Positions 7,582 through 16,854 of a stretch of 64,000 nt of DNA are shown here, piece by piece (positions within the stretch are counted from its first letter, which is position 1; every line of letters starts with the position of its first letter). Under the pieces are notes generated by a model. That model did no database searches. It had not been told where the DNA came from and saw only the letters and a program-made list of their open reading frames with translations. This stretch comes from an alpha proteobacterium AAP38. GTDB taxonomy: Bacteria > Pseudomonadota > Alphaproteobacteria > Azospirillales > Azospirillaceae. The DNA lies in contig LJHR01000045.1 of NCBI GenBank assembly GCA_001296005.1, positions 1-64,000 on the forward strand. The letters are read 5' to 3'. The position numbers were made by a program, and so were the translations under genes.

Positions 7582-9657
7582 TCAGGCCCGGCCTGCCGGA
7601 TGGATCAGGATGCTGCCCGCCGCCGACCGCTGCGCCGTGGCGCCGGGATCGACAACGATGGTGGTGAAGGCGCTTTCGATGATGCAGGGACCGGCCATCA
7701 CCCGGTCGGCCTCCATCGCTTCCAGCCGGTGAATGGCGGTATCGACCCAGCCGGTCTCCTTGAACCAGGCCGACCGTCGGCGCTCATCCCCGGCGGTTGC
7801 GGTACCGGCATCCAGGCGGAATTCCTGGAACGGCCTGACCTGACAGCGGATGGTGGCCCGCAGGCCCACGATCTCCACCGCCGATGAAGGGTCGTCGATG
7901 GTGAAGATCTGGCGGTGGGTGTCGTCGAAGCTGCGGCGGAAATGCTCCACATCCTCCTCGCCCACAAACCGCAACAGGGGCAGGGCCATGTCGATGTCCC
8001 AGACCTGATTTTCGTATCGCGCCTCCGCCACGATGACGGGTTCGGCGGGCCGCGACGGGTCCCCCGACCGGTCGGCGAAGGCGGCGCATTGTGCGACCAG
8101 ATTGTCCAGCGCTGCGTTCACCTTGTCGAAATCGAACCGCGCCGTGCTGGTGAACAGGCTGGCGGCATATTCGCCGGTCACTTCCGACATCATGGCCCCG
8201 GCCGCACTCAGCGCCGCACCCGTTTCCGGAATGATCAGCCGCTCACAGCCCAGCCGGCGCGCGATGAAGGTGGAATTCAGCCCCGCCGCCCCGCCGCCGC
8301 CGATCAGCACGGACCGGGCGGGGTCGATGCCCTGCGCCACGGTGATGTCGGCGATGGCCTGCACCATGTTTTCCGTGGACAGATGGATGATGCTCCAGGC
8401 GGCCTCCTCCACGCTGACGCCCAGCGGGCTGGCGACATCGCGGTCGATGGCGGCCCGTGAGCCGGCCAGATCCAGCTTCATGCTTCCGCCCAGGAAAAAG
8501 TCCGGGTCCAGGAAACCCAACGCCAGGGCCGCGTCGGTGACGGTGGGGCGCGTGCCGCCGCGCCCATAGCAGACGGGACCCGGCACCGCGCCGGCACTTT
8601 CCGGGCCGACATGCAGCAGACCGCCCGCGTCGACCCGCGCGATGGACCCGCCACCGGCGCCGACACTTTTCACCTCCACCGAGGGATAGCCCACCAGATG
8701 GCCGCGTGTCGGCTGGCCGATCCACAGTTCGCGTGTCATCGGCACCCGGCCGCCGCGCACCAGGGAGATGTCATAGGTGGTGCCGCCCGTGTCGGCCACG
8801 ATGACGCTGTCTCCGTTGCCTTCCAGCCCGGCGTAATGCTGGCCGGCGATGGGGGCCATGGAGGGACCGGAATTGATGATGCGGATGGGGCTTGCGGCAA
8901 CCTCGGCCGCTGGCATCATGCCCCCGGAACTGGTCAGGACCATCACCTTGCCCTTGAACCCCGCTTCGCGCATCCGTGCTTCCAGACCGCCCAGATAGCG
9001 GCCCATGAGGGGTTTCAGCGCGGCGTCGATGGCGGTGGATGAGGCGCGGCGGAACTCGCGCAGGCTGGGGTTCACCTGATGCGACAGGCTGACCGGCACG
9101 CCGGGCAATGCCGCCGCCAGGGCCGCGCCCACCCGCAATTCATGCGCGGGGTTGATGGTGGACCACAGAAGGCAGACGGCCACCGCCTCCACCTTTTCCG
9201 CCCGAAGGCGGTCGATGATGGCGGCCAGCGCCGTCTCGTCCAGCGGCTGGTGGACCGACCCGTCATGGATCAGGCGCTCCGGCACCTCGAAGGTCAGGGC
9301 ACGCGGCACGAAGGGCTTGGGGTAGGGGACCGAATGGTTGAACGGCTCGATACGCCCGCCTTCGCGCAGGGTCAGGATATCGCGGTGCCCTTCCGTCACC
9401 AGCAGGGCCGTGCGCGCCGTGCGGCCGGTGATGATGGCGTTGATGGCGTGGGTCGTGCCATGGATGAAGGTGTCGCCACGGTCCAGCAATGTCGCCAGAT
9501 CCAGCCCACGGGCCGTGGCCGCCAGGGTCAGGGCCGCCAGCACCCCCTGTACCGGATCGCCCGGTACGGTGGATGCCTTGTACATGCTGACCCGGCCATC
9601 ATCCTCTTCCACCACAAGGTCGGTGAAGGTGCCGCCGGTATCGGTTGCAAAGCGCAT
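7582..9657 (-). CDS. hyuA: Hydantoinase A / oxoprolinase-type ATPase subunit
   Basis: A 691-residue HyuA-family subunit with the ASKHA/actin-like ATPase fold. The phosphate-1 loop DTGGTFTDLVVEEDDGRV is at the N-terminus, FIHGTTHAINAIITGRTARTALLVTEGHRD follows, and GSVGAGGGSIAR-type and VADTGGTTYDISLV motifs mark the second ATPase half. It activates substrate with ATP for the HyuB partner. BKACE lies 15 bases upstream and hyuB 13 bases downstream. Whether the pair opens a lactam/imide ring or carboxylates a ketone cannot be decided from sequence; the neighbouring beta-keto acid cleavage enzyme makes a carboxylase attractive, because ketone carboxylation yields a beta-keto acid. Confidence 0.88.
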   Translation of the reverse strand: MRFATDTGGTFTDLVVEEDDGRVSMYKASTVPGDPVQGVLAALTLAATARGLDLATLLDRGDTFIHGTTHAINAIITGRTARTALLVTEGHRDILTLREGGRIEPFNHSVPYPKPFVPRALTFEVPERLIHDGSVHQPLDETALAAIIDRLRAEKVEAVAVCLLWSTINPAHELRVGAALAAALPGVPVSLSHQVNPSLREFRRASSTAIDAALKPLMGRYLGGLEARMREAGFKGKVMVLTSSGGMMPAAEVAASPIRIINSGPSMAPIAGQHYAGLEGNGDSVIVADTGGTTYDISLVRGGRVPMTRELWIGQPTRGHLVGYPSVEVKSVGAGGGSIARVDAGGLLHVGPESAGAVPGPVCYGRGGTRPTVTDAALALGFLDPDFFLGGSMKLDLAGSRAAIDRDVASPLGVSVEEAAWSIIHLSTENMVQAIADITVAQGIDPARSVLIGGGGAAGLNSTFIARRLGCERLIIPETGAALSAAGAMMSEVTGEYAASLFTSTARFDFDKVNAALDNLVAQCAAFADRSGDPSRPAEPVIVAEARYENQVWDIDMALPLLRFVGEEDVEHFRRSFDDTHRQIFTIDDPSSAVEIVGLRATIRCQVRPFQEFRLDAGTATAGDERRRSAWFKETGWVDTAIHRLEAMEADRVMAGPCIIESAFTTIVVDPGATAQRSAAGSILIHPAGRA

Positions 9658-9672
9658 GATCTGTCCCCACCC

Positions 9673-10608
9673 TTAAAATGCAACCCGGTCCGGACCCTTC
9701 AACGCCAGCATGGCGCGGGCCTCGTCCGGGGTGGCGATCTCCATGCCCAGCTCGGTCAGGATGGTCCTGATCTTGCGCACCTGTTCGGCATTGCTCTTGG
9801 CCAACTGGCCGCGTCCGATCATCAGGCTGTCTTCCAGGCCGACGCGGACATTGCCGCCCAGCATCGCCGACATGGTCAGGAACCGCATCTGCATGCGGCC
9901 GATGCCGAAGGCCGACAGGTAATAATCGTTGCCGAACAGGCGGTCCGCCGCCTGCTTCATGGCCGTCAGGTTTTCCAGATCCGGCCCGATGCCGCCCAGC
10001 ACGCCGAAAATCCCCTGGATCAGGAAGGGCGGCTTGATCAGGCCCCGGTCGGCGAAATGCGCGACATTGTAGAGATGGCCCAGGTCGTAGCATTCATATT
10101 CGAACTTGGTGCCGTGGCCTTCGCCCAGTTCGCGGATGATACGTTCGATCAGCGCGAAATTATGGTTGGCGGCGAAACGCTTGCTGGCCTCCAGGAACGG
10201 CTTTTCCCAGGGATGCTTCCATTCCGGATATTTGTCGGCCAGGCCGAACACGCCGAAGTTCATCGACCCCATGTTCAGGGAGGTCATTTCCGGCAGGGCG
10301 CGCAACGGTGCCGCCAGCCGGTCATCCTCGCTGAACCCCGGTGCGCCGCCCGTGGTGATGTTGATGACGGCGTCGCAGCGCTGCTTGATCTGCGGCAGGA
10401 ACTGCATGAACAGGTCGGGATCGGGCGACGGGCGGCCATCGATCGGGTCGCGGGCATGCAGGTGTAGGATGGCCGCACCGGCCTCGGCCGCTTCCACCGA
10501 CTGGTCGATGATCTCCTGCGGGGTGATCGGCAGGTAGGGCGACATGGTCGGGGTGTGCAGCGATCCCGTGATGGCACAGGTGATGATGACCTTGTCGGAC
10601 TTGCGCAT
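9673..10608 (-). CDS. BKACE-family beta-keto acid cleavage enzyme (DUF849)
   Basis: A 311-residue TIM-barrel enzyme of the BKACE family, best known from 3-keto-5-aminohexanoate cleavage enzyme (Kce). It condenses a beta-keto acid with acetyl-CoA to give acetoacetate and a new acyl-CoA. ILHLHARDP supplies the zinc ligands His49 and His51, NITTGG near residue 104 is the substrate-carboxylate loop, and GHGTKFEYECYDLGHL carries conserved family residues. It is a natural downstream partner for a ketone carboxylase, since carboxylation of a ketone creates its substrate. First gene of the BKACE-HyuA-HyuB-SDR-AhpD run; the family is promiscuous, so the substrate stays open. Confidence 0.87.
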   Translation of the reverse strand: MRKSDKVIITCAITGSLHTPTMSPYLPITPQEIIDQSVEAAEAGAAILHLHARDPIDGRPSPDPDLFMQFLPQIKQRCDAVINITTGGAPGFSEDDRLAAPLRALPEMTSLNMGSMNFGVFGLADKYPEWKHPWEKPFLEASKRFAANHNFALIERIIRELGEGHGTKFEYECYDLGHLYNVAHFADRGLIKPPFLIQGIFGVLGGIGPDLENLTAMKQAADRLFGNDYYLSAFGIGRMQMRFLTMSAMLGGNVRVGLEDSLMIGRGQLAKSNAEQVRKIRTILTELGMEIATPDEARAMLALKGPDRVAF

Positions 10609-10693
10609 GGTTTTTCTCCTGAAATCGGGGCAAAGTCCGCCCCTTCGGCGACCGGGGGCCGCCGTCTGTCATGGCTTTGAACGGATGATGGGA

Positions 10694-11995
10694 TCAGGCG
10701 TCGGCGGTCGTGGCCGCCCGCGCCGGCCCCCGGCTGAACCAGGCGAACACCGCCCCGGCCAGACCGAAGATGAAGCTGGCCAGCAGCAGGGACGACCCCA
10801 GCGCCTTGTCATCCCCGAACACCCGGTCGGTGAAGATGCCGATGCTGGCGGGGCCCATGCCGATGGCGGAGAAGGTGACCGCCGCCATGAAGCATGCGCT
10901 GGTCACCCCGCGCAGCCGTTCGGGTGTCAGCAGCTGAATGCCCGACAGGCCCGGCGGCGCGGCGGCGGTGATGGTGACGTTCAGCAGGGCGTAGCTGAGC
11001 AGCGAAAGGGCCTTGTTGTCCGTGGTGCAGAACAGGACAGCCAGCGGCAGCGACAGCAGCAGCACGCCGCCGATCACCAGCCCCGGCGCACCGGCGACGC
11101 CCCGTGCCTGCAGCCGGTCGGTCAGGTAACCGCCCGTCAGGTGTCCGACCGGCCCGGCCACCAGCACCACCATGCCCACCAGATAGCCCGCCTCCGCCGG
11201 GGTCATGCCGAAATTGCGGATATAGAAGGTGGGCGACCAGGCGGCGTAGGACTGGACCAGCAGGATGGCCGATGCCGCCGCCGCCGTGTGCAGCAGATAG
11301 GCGGCACGGTACCGGCCGATATGGGTGAACACTTCCCGCAGGCCCGGCTTGGCCACGGCGCTGGTGGGGCGTGCAGGTTCCCGCACCGTCAGCAGCAGCA
11401 GAGCCACCAGGACGCCGGGCGCCGCCGCCGCGATGAACAGGGCCTGCCAGGGCGACAACTGGCCCCAGCCCGGCAGCATCGCCCCGCCCCGCGCCGTCAG
11501 CCAGGCCAGGATCAGTCCGCCGACGATCAGCGCCACCGACTTGCCCAGCGAGGCGCCCATGGTGAAGGTGCTGACGGCGCGGGACAGTTTGGAGCGGGTG
11601 AAATAGGCGGCGATCAGCGACATGGCCGCCGGTACCAGTGCCGCCTCTCCGAAGCCGACCGCGATGCGGGCCAGGAACAGGCTGTTGAACGAGGTGGCAA
11701 GACCGCAGGCCGCCGTGGCAAGGCTCCAGACCAGAATGCCGCCCACGATGATGTTGCGGCGGTTGGCCCGGTCCGCCATCCAGCCCAGCGGGATGGCCGC
11801 AACCGTGTAGAGGATGACAAAGCCGGTACCATGGAGCAGGCCCAACTGCGTATCGCTAAGCAGCAGTTCGGTCTTGATGGGTACCAGAACCAGGCTCATC
11901 ACGAACCGGTCGACAAAGGAGATCAGGTGGGCAACAGACAGCAGCATGGCCACGTACCAGGCGTAGGTGCTGTCTTTGCGCAGGCTGTCCGTCAT
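10694..11995 (-). CDS. MFS transporter (spinster-like)
   Basis: A 433-residue, 12-helix major facilitator. The N-terminal helix motif FVDRFVMSLVLVPIKTEL and the loop 2-3 motif GWMADRANRR are typical of the spinster-like/anion-symporter MFS proteins common in proteobacterial catabolic clusters. It probably imports the regulon A substrate across the inner membrane after the TonB receptor has brought it into the periplasm. It lies 85 bases upstream of the BKACE gene and 30 bases after an SDR gene, in the same transcription unit. Efflux of a product is the alternative. Confidence 0.85.
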   Translation of the reverse strand: MTDSLRKDSTYAWYVAMLLSVAHLISFVDRFVMSLVLVPIKTELLLSDTQLGLLHGTGFVILYTVAAIPLGWMADRANRRNIIVGGILVWSLATAACGLATSFNSLFLARIAVGFGEAALVPAAMSLIAAYFTRSKLSRAVSTFTMGASLGKSVALIVGGLILAWLTARGGAMLPGWGQLSPWQALFIAAAAPGVLVALLLLTVREPARPTSAVAKPGLREVFTHIGRYRAAYLLHTAAAASAILLVQSYAAWSPTFYIRNFGMTPAEAGYLVGMVVLVAGPVGHLTGGYLTDRLQARGVAGAPGLVIGGVLLLSLPLAVLFCTTDNKALSLLSYALLNVTITAAAPPGLSGIQLLTPERLRGVTSACFMAAVTFSAIGMGPASIGIFTDRVFGDDKALGSSLLLASFIFGLAGAVFAWFSRGPARAATTADA

Positions 11996-12025
11996 TCCCG
12001 ATCCCCCTGTTTCACTGTTCTATGT

Positions 12026-12799
12026 TCAGCCAATAGCAGCAGAGATGCCTTCATCAATGACCAGCGTCGTGCCAAAAACGGGCCGTGCGGCATCCGACAA
12101 CAGGTAGAGCACCGCACTGGCAATCTCTTCCGGTTTGGAGAAGGTGACACCACTTGGCGTCATGCGGCGCATGCCATCCAGGACCTCTGCCATTTCCGGC
12201 GAGGTGCGCATCGCCTCATTCATCGGGGTTTCGGTATTGCCCGGTGCCACGGCGTTGACATTGATGCCGAAGGGTGCAAGTTCGGCGCCAGCCACCCGCG
12301 TCATCATCACGATGGCGGCCTTGGACGCGCAATAGACGGCGAAGCCCTTGACCCCGATGGTCCCGGCGACGGAGGCAAAGTTCAGCACCTTGCCCCGCCC
12401 CCGCGCCTTCAGGTGCGGAACGGCTGCCTGCAGGCAGTTCCAGGTGCCCTTCAGGTTGATATCGACCATACGGTTCATGCTGTCCGCCGCGGTGTCGCCA
12501 ACGGGGCTGGGTTCGAACACGCCGGCGGCATTGACTAGGATGTCCAAGCCACCGAAATCGGCGGTCACCCGCTCCAGAAGGCTGACCACCGCCGCTTCAT
12601 CCCGGACATCGGCGGCATAGGCACGCGCGGTGCCGCCAGCGGCGTTCACCGCGTCCACTACGGGTGCAGCCTTGGCGATGCTGCTGCTGGCCACGATGGC
12701 GACATAGGCGCCCTGGGCGCCCAGGGCCTGGGCTACCGTGGCGCCGATACCGGAACTGCCGCCGGTCACCAGGGCCACTTTTCCTTTGAAATCGGTCAT
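12026..12799 (-). CDS. SDR-family oxidoreductase
   Basis: A 257-residue classical short-chain dehydrogenase with TGGSSGIG at residues 12-19, NAAG at 90-93 (a common variant of NNAG) and a YxxxK catalytic pair in YCASK. The end of beta-2 lacks an acidic residue (VASSS), which fits NADP(H) better than NAD(H), the opposite of the SDR at 5053, so the two may run in different directions. The ATG at 12799 follows GGGAGGGGAC and starts the standard TDFKGKVALVTGG opening; an in-frame ATG at 12895 would add 32 residues unlike the family. Substrate unknown. Confidence 0.87.
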   Translation of the reverse strand: MTDFKGKVALVTGGSSGIGATVAQALGAQGAYVAIVASSSIAKAAPVVDAVNAAGGTARAYAADVRDEAAVVSLLERVTADFGGLDILVNAAGVFEPSPVGDTAADSMNRMVDINLKGTWNCLQAAVPHLKARGRGKVLNFASVAGTIGVKGFAVYCASKAAIVMMTRVAGAELAPFGINVNAVAPGNTETPMNEAMRTSPEMAEVLDGMRRMTPSGVTFSKPEEIASAVLYLLSDAARPVFGTTLVIDEGISAAIG

Positions 12800-12821
12800 T
12801 GTCCCCTCCCTGGGGGTCAGA

Positions 12822-13979
12822 TCAGATGGTGGCTTGTTTGCCCAAGGCTGCCTGTACCAGCGCCTCGCACCGCTCACCCATGCCGGCACCGGCACACATC
12901 AGGTTCGGGCTGTAGCTGAAGGAAAGACCGGCTTCCGGATCGGCGATACCGACAGCACCACCGGCACCCGGATGGCCGAAGGCACGGGGATTGGCGCCAA
13001 AGCCCAGCATGGGCGGGAAATTCAAGAACAGGCCCAGACCATAGCGGAAGGGCCGGTCAGTCATACCGCAGGTGCCGCGCCAGCTTTCGGTGCGCATTGC
13101 CTCCACCAGGGCGGGGGAGAGCAGATGGAAACCATCCAGCGTTCCACCACTGGCCAGGGCCGAATAGACCCGCGCGATGGCGCGGGCATTACCGTGACCA
13201 TTGGAGGAGGGGAACACGGCCCGGCGATAGGCGGGTTCATTGTAGGGGTTGGCGGAACTGGGACGCACGCGCCAGGCACGGCCCAGCTTGGTAGTCTTGT
13301 CCTTGGCCTGAACGAAGGTGACGCTGCCGGGATTGGGCATGATGTCGGATACGCGGTGCATGTCCGCATCCGCGACGCCAAACCCGTAGTCGATGTTCAG
13401 CGGCTGCGCGATCTCTTCCCGGAAGAAGACATCGATCATGCGACCATCCACCCGCCGCACCATTTCGCCCAGCAGATAGCCGGCGGTCATGGAATGGTAG
13501 GCGCCCTGGGTGCCTGGTTCCCATTCGGGCTTCTGTGCCGCCAACGCGCGGCACATCACATCCCAGTCATAGGCGGAACCATCGGGTGCCGCATCAGCAT
13601 AAAGAACGCCGGTAAGGGCCGACAGCAGCATGCGAACGGTGGTCTTTTCCTTGCCGGCCTGGCCGAATTCGGGCCAGTAGTCGGTAACGCGGGCTTCCAG
13701 ATCGACCTTGCCCTGGTCGATCAGCATCAGCAGGCACAGCGCCGCCATGGACTTGCCCACGGACATCATGCAGCAGATCGTGTCGCGCTGCCAAAGGGCG
13801 CCGGTGGCGACATCCGCCACCCCGCCCCACAGGTCCACGACCTTCTTCCCGTCGCGATAGACACAGACGGCGGCACCGATTTCGCCCCGGCTGCGGAAAT
13901 TCTCGATGAAGGTCTCCCGCAACCCGGAAAAATCCGGGTCACAGGTGCCATCGATATGAAGCGGGGATGCAGAAGACAT
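12822..13979 (-). CDS. Class C beta-lactamase-like serine hydrolase (esterase)
   Basis: A 385-residue member of the beta-lactamase/EstB family. The nucleophile motif SVGK gives Ser73 and Lys76; the Tyr motif appears as AYHSMTAGYLLGE and the third motif as FGHPGAGG in place of KTG, as in EstB-type carboxylesterases rather than true beta-lactamases. There is no signal peptide, so it should act in the cytosol, hydrolysing an ester or amide of the incoming substrate. It lies between the TonB receptor and an SDR (gaps 23 and 22 bases), within regulon A. Confidence 0.85.
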   Translation of the reverse strand: MSSASPLHIDGTCDPDFSGLRETFIENFRSRGEIGAAVCVYRDGKKVVDLWGGVADVATGALWQRDTICCMMSVGKSMAALCLLMLIDQGKVDLEARVTDYWPEFGQAGKEKTTVRMLLSALTGVLYADAAPDGSAYDWDVMCRALAAQKPEWEPGTQGAYHSMTAGYLLGEMVRRVDGRMIDVFFREEIAQPLNIDYGFGVADADMHRVSDIMPNPGSVTFVQAKDKTTKLGRAWRVRPSSANPYNEPAYRRAVFPSSNGHGNARAIARVYSALASGGTLDGFHLLSPALVEAMRTESWRGTCGMTDRPFRYGLGLFLNFPPMLGFGANPRAFGHPGAGGAVGIADPEAGLSFSYSPNLMCAGAGMGERCEALVQAALGKQATI

Positions 13980-14002
13980 TTCCAGACCCTGTTTGATGGC
14001 GG

Positions 14003-16171
14003 TCAGTAGGTGTAGGTCAGGCGCATTCCATAGGTGCGCGGGTCGCCCGGCGTACCCGCCGGCACTGCCGTGAACGTGCCCGTGGAAACCAGATATTGCG
14101 TGTCGGACAGGTTGCGGCCGTACAGCACCACCTGCCAGTTGCCGCCATCCGGGGCGAACCCAATGCTGGCATTCAGCAGGTCATAGCTGCCCATGGTCTG
14201 AACCGCGTCATTGATGACGGTGAAATATTGCCGGTCCTTCCAGCCATACTCACCGCGCAAGAAGGCCGAGCCGCCGGCGACATCGAAACTGTACTGGCCA
14301 TACAGCGTGTAGGCCCATTTGGGGGAGGAGTTCAGGAACTTGCCCGATGCATCGATGGTGACGGCGGGGCTGGTACCGGGGATTGGCGCCTGCGGGTAGT
14401 TCTTATAGCGCGCGTCCAGATAGGTCAGCGTGCCGCCGATATCCAGCCCAGTGACGGGCCGTGTCGTCAGCTCCAGCTCCAGACCATCCACCTTGGCGTC
14501 CGAGGCATTGGTGATGTCGGTAACGCCGGGAACCAGGAAGGACTGCACCTGCAAATCCTTGTAATCATAGGTGAAGGCCGACCCGTTCAGGCGCACGCGC
14601 TTGTCCGCGAACTCCGTCTTGAAACCGGCCTCATAGCTCCACAACGTTTCCGGGGCGAAGCCCTGGGCCGTGTTGCCGGAGGAGAAGTTGAAGCCGCCGG
14701 ATTTGAACCCGCGCGTCGCCGACGCATACAGCATCACATCTTCCGTCACCTTGTATTCGGCTCCAAATTTCGGGGTCCAGGCCGTGTAGTGGCCCTTGTT
14801 CAGATAGCGGCGTGGATACGTGGCCAGCGGCGCCCCGGTCGACAGGGCGTAGATGTTCAGATACTGGTCGAAATCCTTCTTTTCATCCGTGTAGCGGATG
14901 CCGGCGGTCAGAGTGAATTGATCCGTCAGATCGAATGATCCCTGTCCGTATCCAGACCAGGCCTTTGTGTCGACGGTCGGGGCCGGATTGGTCACGCGGT
15001 TCAGGTTGAAGGCGGTAACCGTGGAATCCGTGTCGATATGTTCGTCGAAATAGTAGAAGCCAAGCACATATTTGAAGCGCTCAACCTGGCCTGACAGGTT
15101 CAGTTCCTCGGAGAACTGGTCCTGATATTCCTGCTGCCGCGTTTCCTGGCGGTGCAGGTCGGTGGCATCGGTGTCGTTGACATAGTTCAGATCGCTTTTG
15201 CGATAGGCTGTCAGCGATTTCAGCACGGCGGCGTCGGAAAAACTGTAGGTGATCTCCGCCGACACGCCCTTGATCTTGCGATCGGTGTCGCTGGGGCTGT
15301 CCAGCGCCACCTTGTGCCAGTCGCCACGGATCGCCTCCGTCACTGCGTCAACAGCGCCGCCGGCCACGGGCCGGAAGGGCTGCAACAGCGCCTGGTTGCC
15401 GACAAAATGGCCGTAGTCGGCCAGATAGTCGGCCCGGAACACCATCTCCAGTGCCTCGTTCGGCGTGGCGCGCAGGATGGCGCGGGCGCCCCAGGTGTCC
15501 TCACTGGCCCGGTCATTGCCGGACGGGACGACATTCTTGAAATAGCCGTCATGCTTGCTGCCCATCAGGGACACGCTGCCATACAGCTTGTCCTCGATCA
15601 GCGGACCACTGACATAGGCCTCACCGCGATAAAGATCGTAATTGCCGATGGTTGCCTGCGCCTTGGCCTTCACCTTATTGTCGGGCAGGCGGGAGACGAT
15701 GTTGATGGTACCGCCGACCGAGTTGCGGCCATAAAGCGTGCCCTGCGGCCCGCGCAGCACCTCGATCCGCTCCACATCCAGGAAGTTGTTGAAGACGGCG
15801 GCGGGACGGGCCATGTAGACGCCATCCATATGGACCGTCGTGCTGGGGTCCGAACCCGCGAAGACATTGTTCGACCCGATGCCGCGGATATAAAGCTGGG
15901 CAAAGGCGCCATTCTGCGCGACCACAAGATTGGGGGTGGAAGCGGCCAGATCGCGGACATCCTTGATCCCGGTCTTCTCCAGCGCGTCCGCCGTGAAGGC
16001 GGTGATGGCGATGGGCGTTTCCTGTAACCTTGTGTCGCCCATCTTGGTCGCGGTGACGATGACCTCTTCCAGCATCGAGCCATCCGCCGCCTGTACAAGG
16101 GTCGGCAGAGAGGTCAATGCCAGACCGGTGGCACTGGTCAACAACAGGGTGCGAAGCCTCAACATAATCAT
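14003..16171 (-). CDS. TonB-dependent outer-membrane receptor (regulon A)
   Basis: A 722-residue TonB-dependent receptor. A hydrophobic signal peptide (LRTLLLTSATGLALTSLPTLVQAA) is followed by the TonB box EEVIVTA, a plug domain (RLQETPIAITAFTADALEKTGIKDVRDLA; LRGPQGTLYGRNSVGGTINI) and a 22-strand barrel ending in an aromatic residue (MRLTYTY). It would import a catabolic substrate, not a siderophore, judging by its neighbours. The ATG at 16171 is chosen because GGAGG lies 8 bases upstream; the frame is open to 16234 but that part is not signal-like. A hairpin lies between it and the cupin gene. Confidence 0.92.
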   Translation of the reverse strand: MIMLRLRTLLLTSATGLALTSLPTLVQAADGSMLEEVIVTATKMGDTRLQETPIAITAFTADALEKTGIKDVRDLAASTPNLVVAQNGAFAQLYIRGIGSNNVFAGSDPSTTVHMDGVYMARPAAVFNNFLDVERIEVLRGPQGTLYGRNSVGGTINIVSRLPDNKVKAKAQATIGNYDLYRGEAYVSGPLIEDKLYGSVSLMGSKHDGYFKNVVPSGNDRASEDTWGARAILRATPNEALEMVFRADYLADYGHFVGNQALLQPFRPVAGGAVDAVTEAIRGDWHKVALDSPSDTDRKIKGVSAEITYSFSDAAVLKSLTAYRKSDLNYVNDTDATDLHRQETRQQEYQDQFSEELNLSGQVERFKYVLGFYYFDEHIDTDSTVTAFNLNRVTNPAPTVDTKAWSGYGQGSFDLTDQFTLTAGIRYTDEKKDFDQYLNIYALSTGAPLATYPRRYLNKGHYTAWTPKFGAEYKVTEDVMLYASATRGFKSGGFNFSSGNTAQGFAPETLWSYEAGFKTEFADKRVRLNGSAFTYDYKDLQVQSFLVPGVTDITNASDAKVDGLELELTTRPVTGLDIGGTLTYLDARYKNYPQAPIPGTSPAVTIDASGKFLNSSPKWAYTLYGQYSFDVAGGSAFLRGEYGWKDRQYFTVINDAVQTMGSYDLLNASIGFAPDGGNWQVVLYGRNLSDTQYLVSTGTFTAVPAGTPGDPRTYGMRLTYTY

Positions 16172-16228
16172 GTCCCCGTCCTCCATTTGTATTCTTATAT
16201 GAAAGAACAGCAGGCGTAACGGTGCTTT

Positions 16229-16250
16229 CGGCAATCATCATGGATTGCCG
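16229..16250 (-). terminator. Intercistronic hairpin between cupin and TonB-receptor genes
   Basis: CGGCAATC at 16229-16236 pairs perfectly with GATTGCCG at 16243-16250 across a 6-base loop. It lies in the 107-base gap after the cupin stop in the direction of transcription. No T-run follows, so it may be an mRNA-processing or partial-termination site rather than a full terminator. Confidence 0.4.
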
Positions 16251-16278
16251 TGCCGTATAGTCTCCTGCCTCGACCGGA

Positions 16279-16854
16279 TCAGATGTCGAAGAACAGGCCC
16301 TTCGACTGGAAGTAAGCCAGATACTGTTCGCCGTGACTGGCAATCTCCTTCGCCGTGCGGGCCGGGAAGACGATGTCGTTCACGTCATGCTGGCCGCCGG
16401 TGATGACCACCTGCAGCAGCCCTTCCTTATCACTGATATTGCGGAAAGCACGGGCAACGCCCGGTGGTACGGACAGGACATCGAACGGGTTCAGCGTTAC
16501 CGCGCTGTCCCCATTGTCGCCCAGGGTGAATTCAAACCGCCCCGTCAGCACCGTGAAGGTTTCGAATGTACGGCGGTGGGTGTGCAGTGAAGGTCCCGTG
16601 CCCGGCGGGCACGCGGCATAGGTAATGGACATGTCCCCTGCCCCACGGATCGGCGCGACATTGCCGAAGGGACTGGGCGCATCATCGTTCCGTGTGATCA
16701 CAGGGAGCAAACGGCGCGACCAGATCATATCCGCAACAGGCTGCGGCAGACCGTGGCCCCGCTGCGGCTCAATCTCGAGCAATTGCTCAAAACGGGCAAC
16801 GCGCCCGTCAGCGCAGGGGCCGCCGAGATCATCGGCGGCTATTTGGTTGTCCAT
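16279..16854 (-). CDS. Cupin-domain protein
   Basis: A 191-residue single-domain cupin. Motif 1 is present as SLHTHRRTFETFTVLTGRFEF (HxH, then Glu 5 residues after the second His, then Gly), giving three of the usual four metal ligands. In motif 2 (SVPPGVARAFRN) the expected His is replaced by Arg, so the metal site is incomplete or uses another ligand. It could be a dioxygenase, an isomerase or a small-molecule sensor. First gene of regulon A, divergent from the GntR gene. Start choice is uncertain: 16854 gives the most cupin-like length, but the frame extends upstream to 17058 and no strong ribosome-binding site is seen. Confidence 0.72.
   Translation of the reverse strand: MDNQIAADDLGGPCADGRVARFEQLLEIEPQRGHGLPQPVADMIWSRRLLPVITRNDDAPSPFGNVAPIRGAGDMSITYAACPPGTGPSLHTHRRTFETFTVLTGRFEFTLGDNGDSAVTLNPFDVLSVPPGVARAFRNISDKEGLLQVVITGGQHDVNDIVFPARTAKEIASHGEQYLAYFQSKGLFFDI

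Noticed and set aside
9079-10467. A 462-codon plus-strand frame opposite hyuA and the BKACE gene
   Set aside because: Low-complexity antisense sequence; both minus-strand genes are complete and recognisable.
10544-12538. A 664-codon plus-strand frame opposite the BKACE, MFS and SDR genes
   Set aside because: The translation is low-complexity Gln/Gly/Arg/His sequence typical of the antisense of GC-rich genes, and the minus-strand genes match known families throughout.
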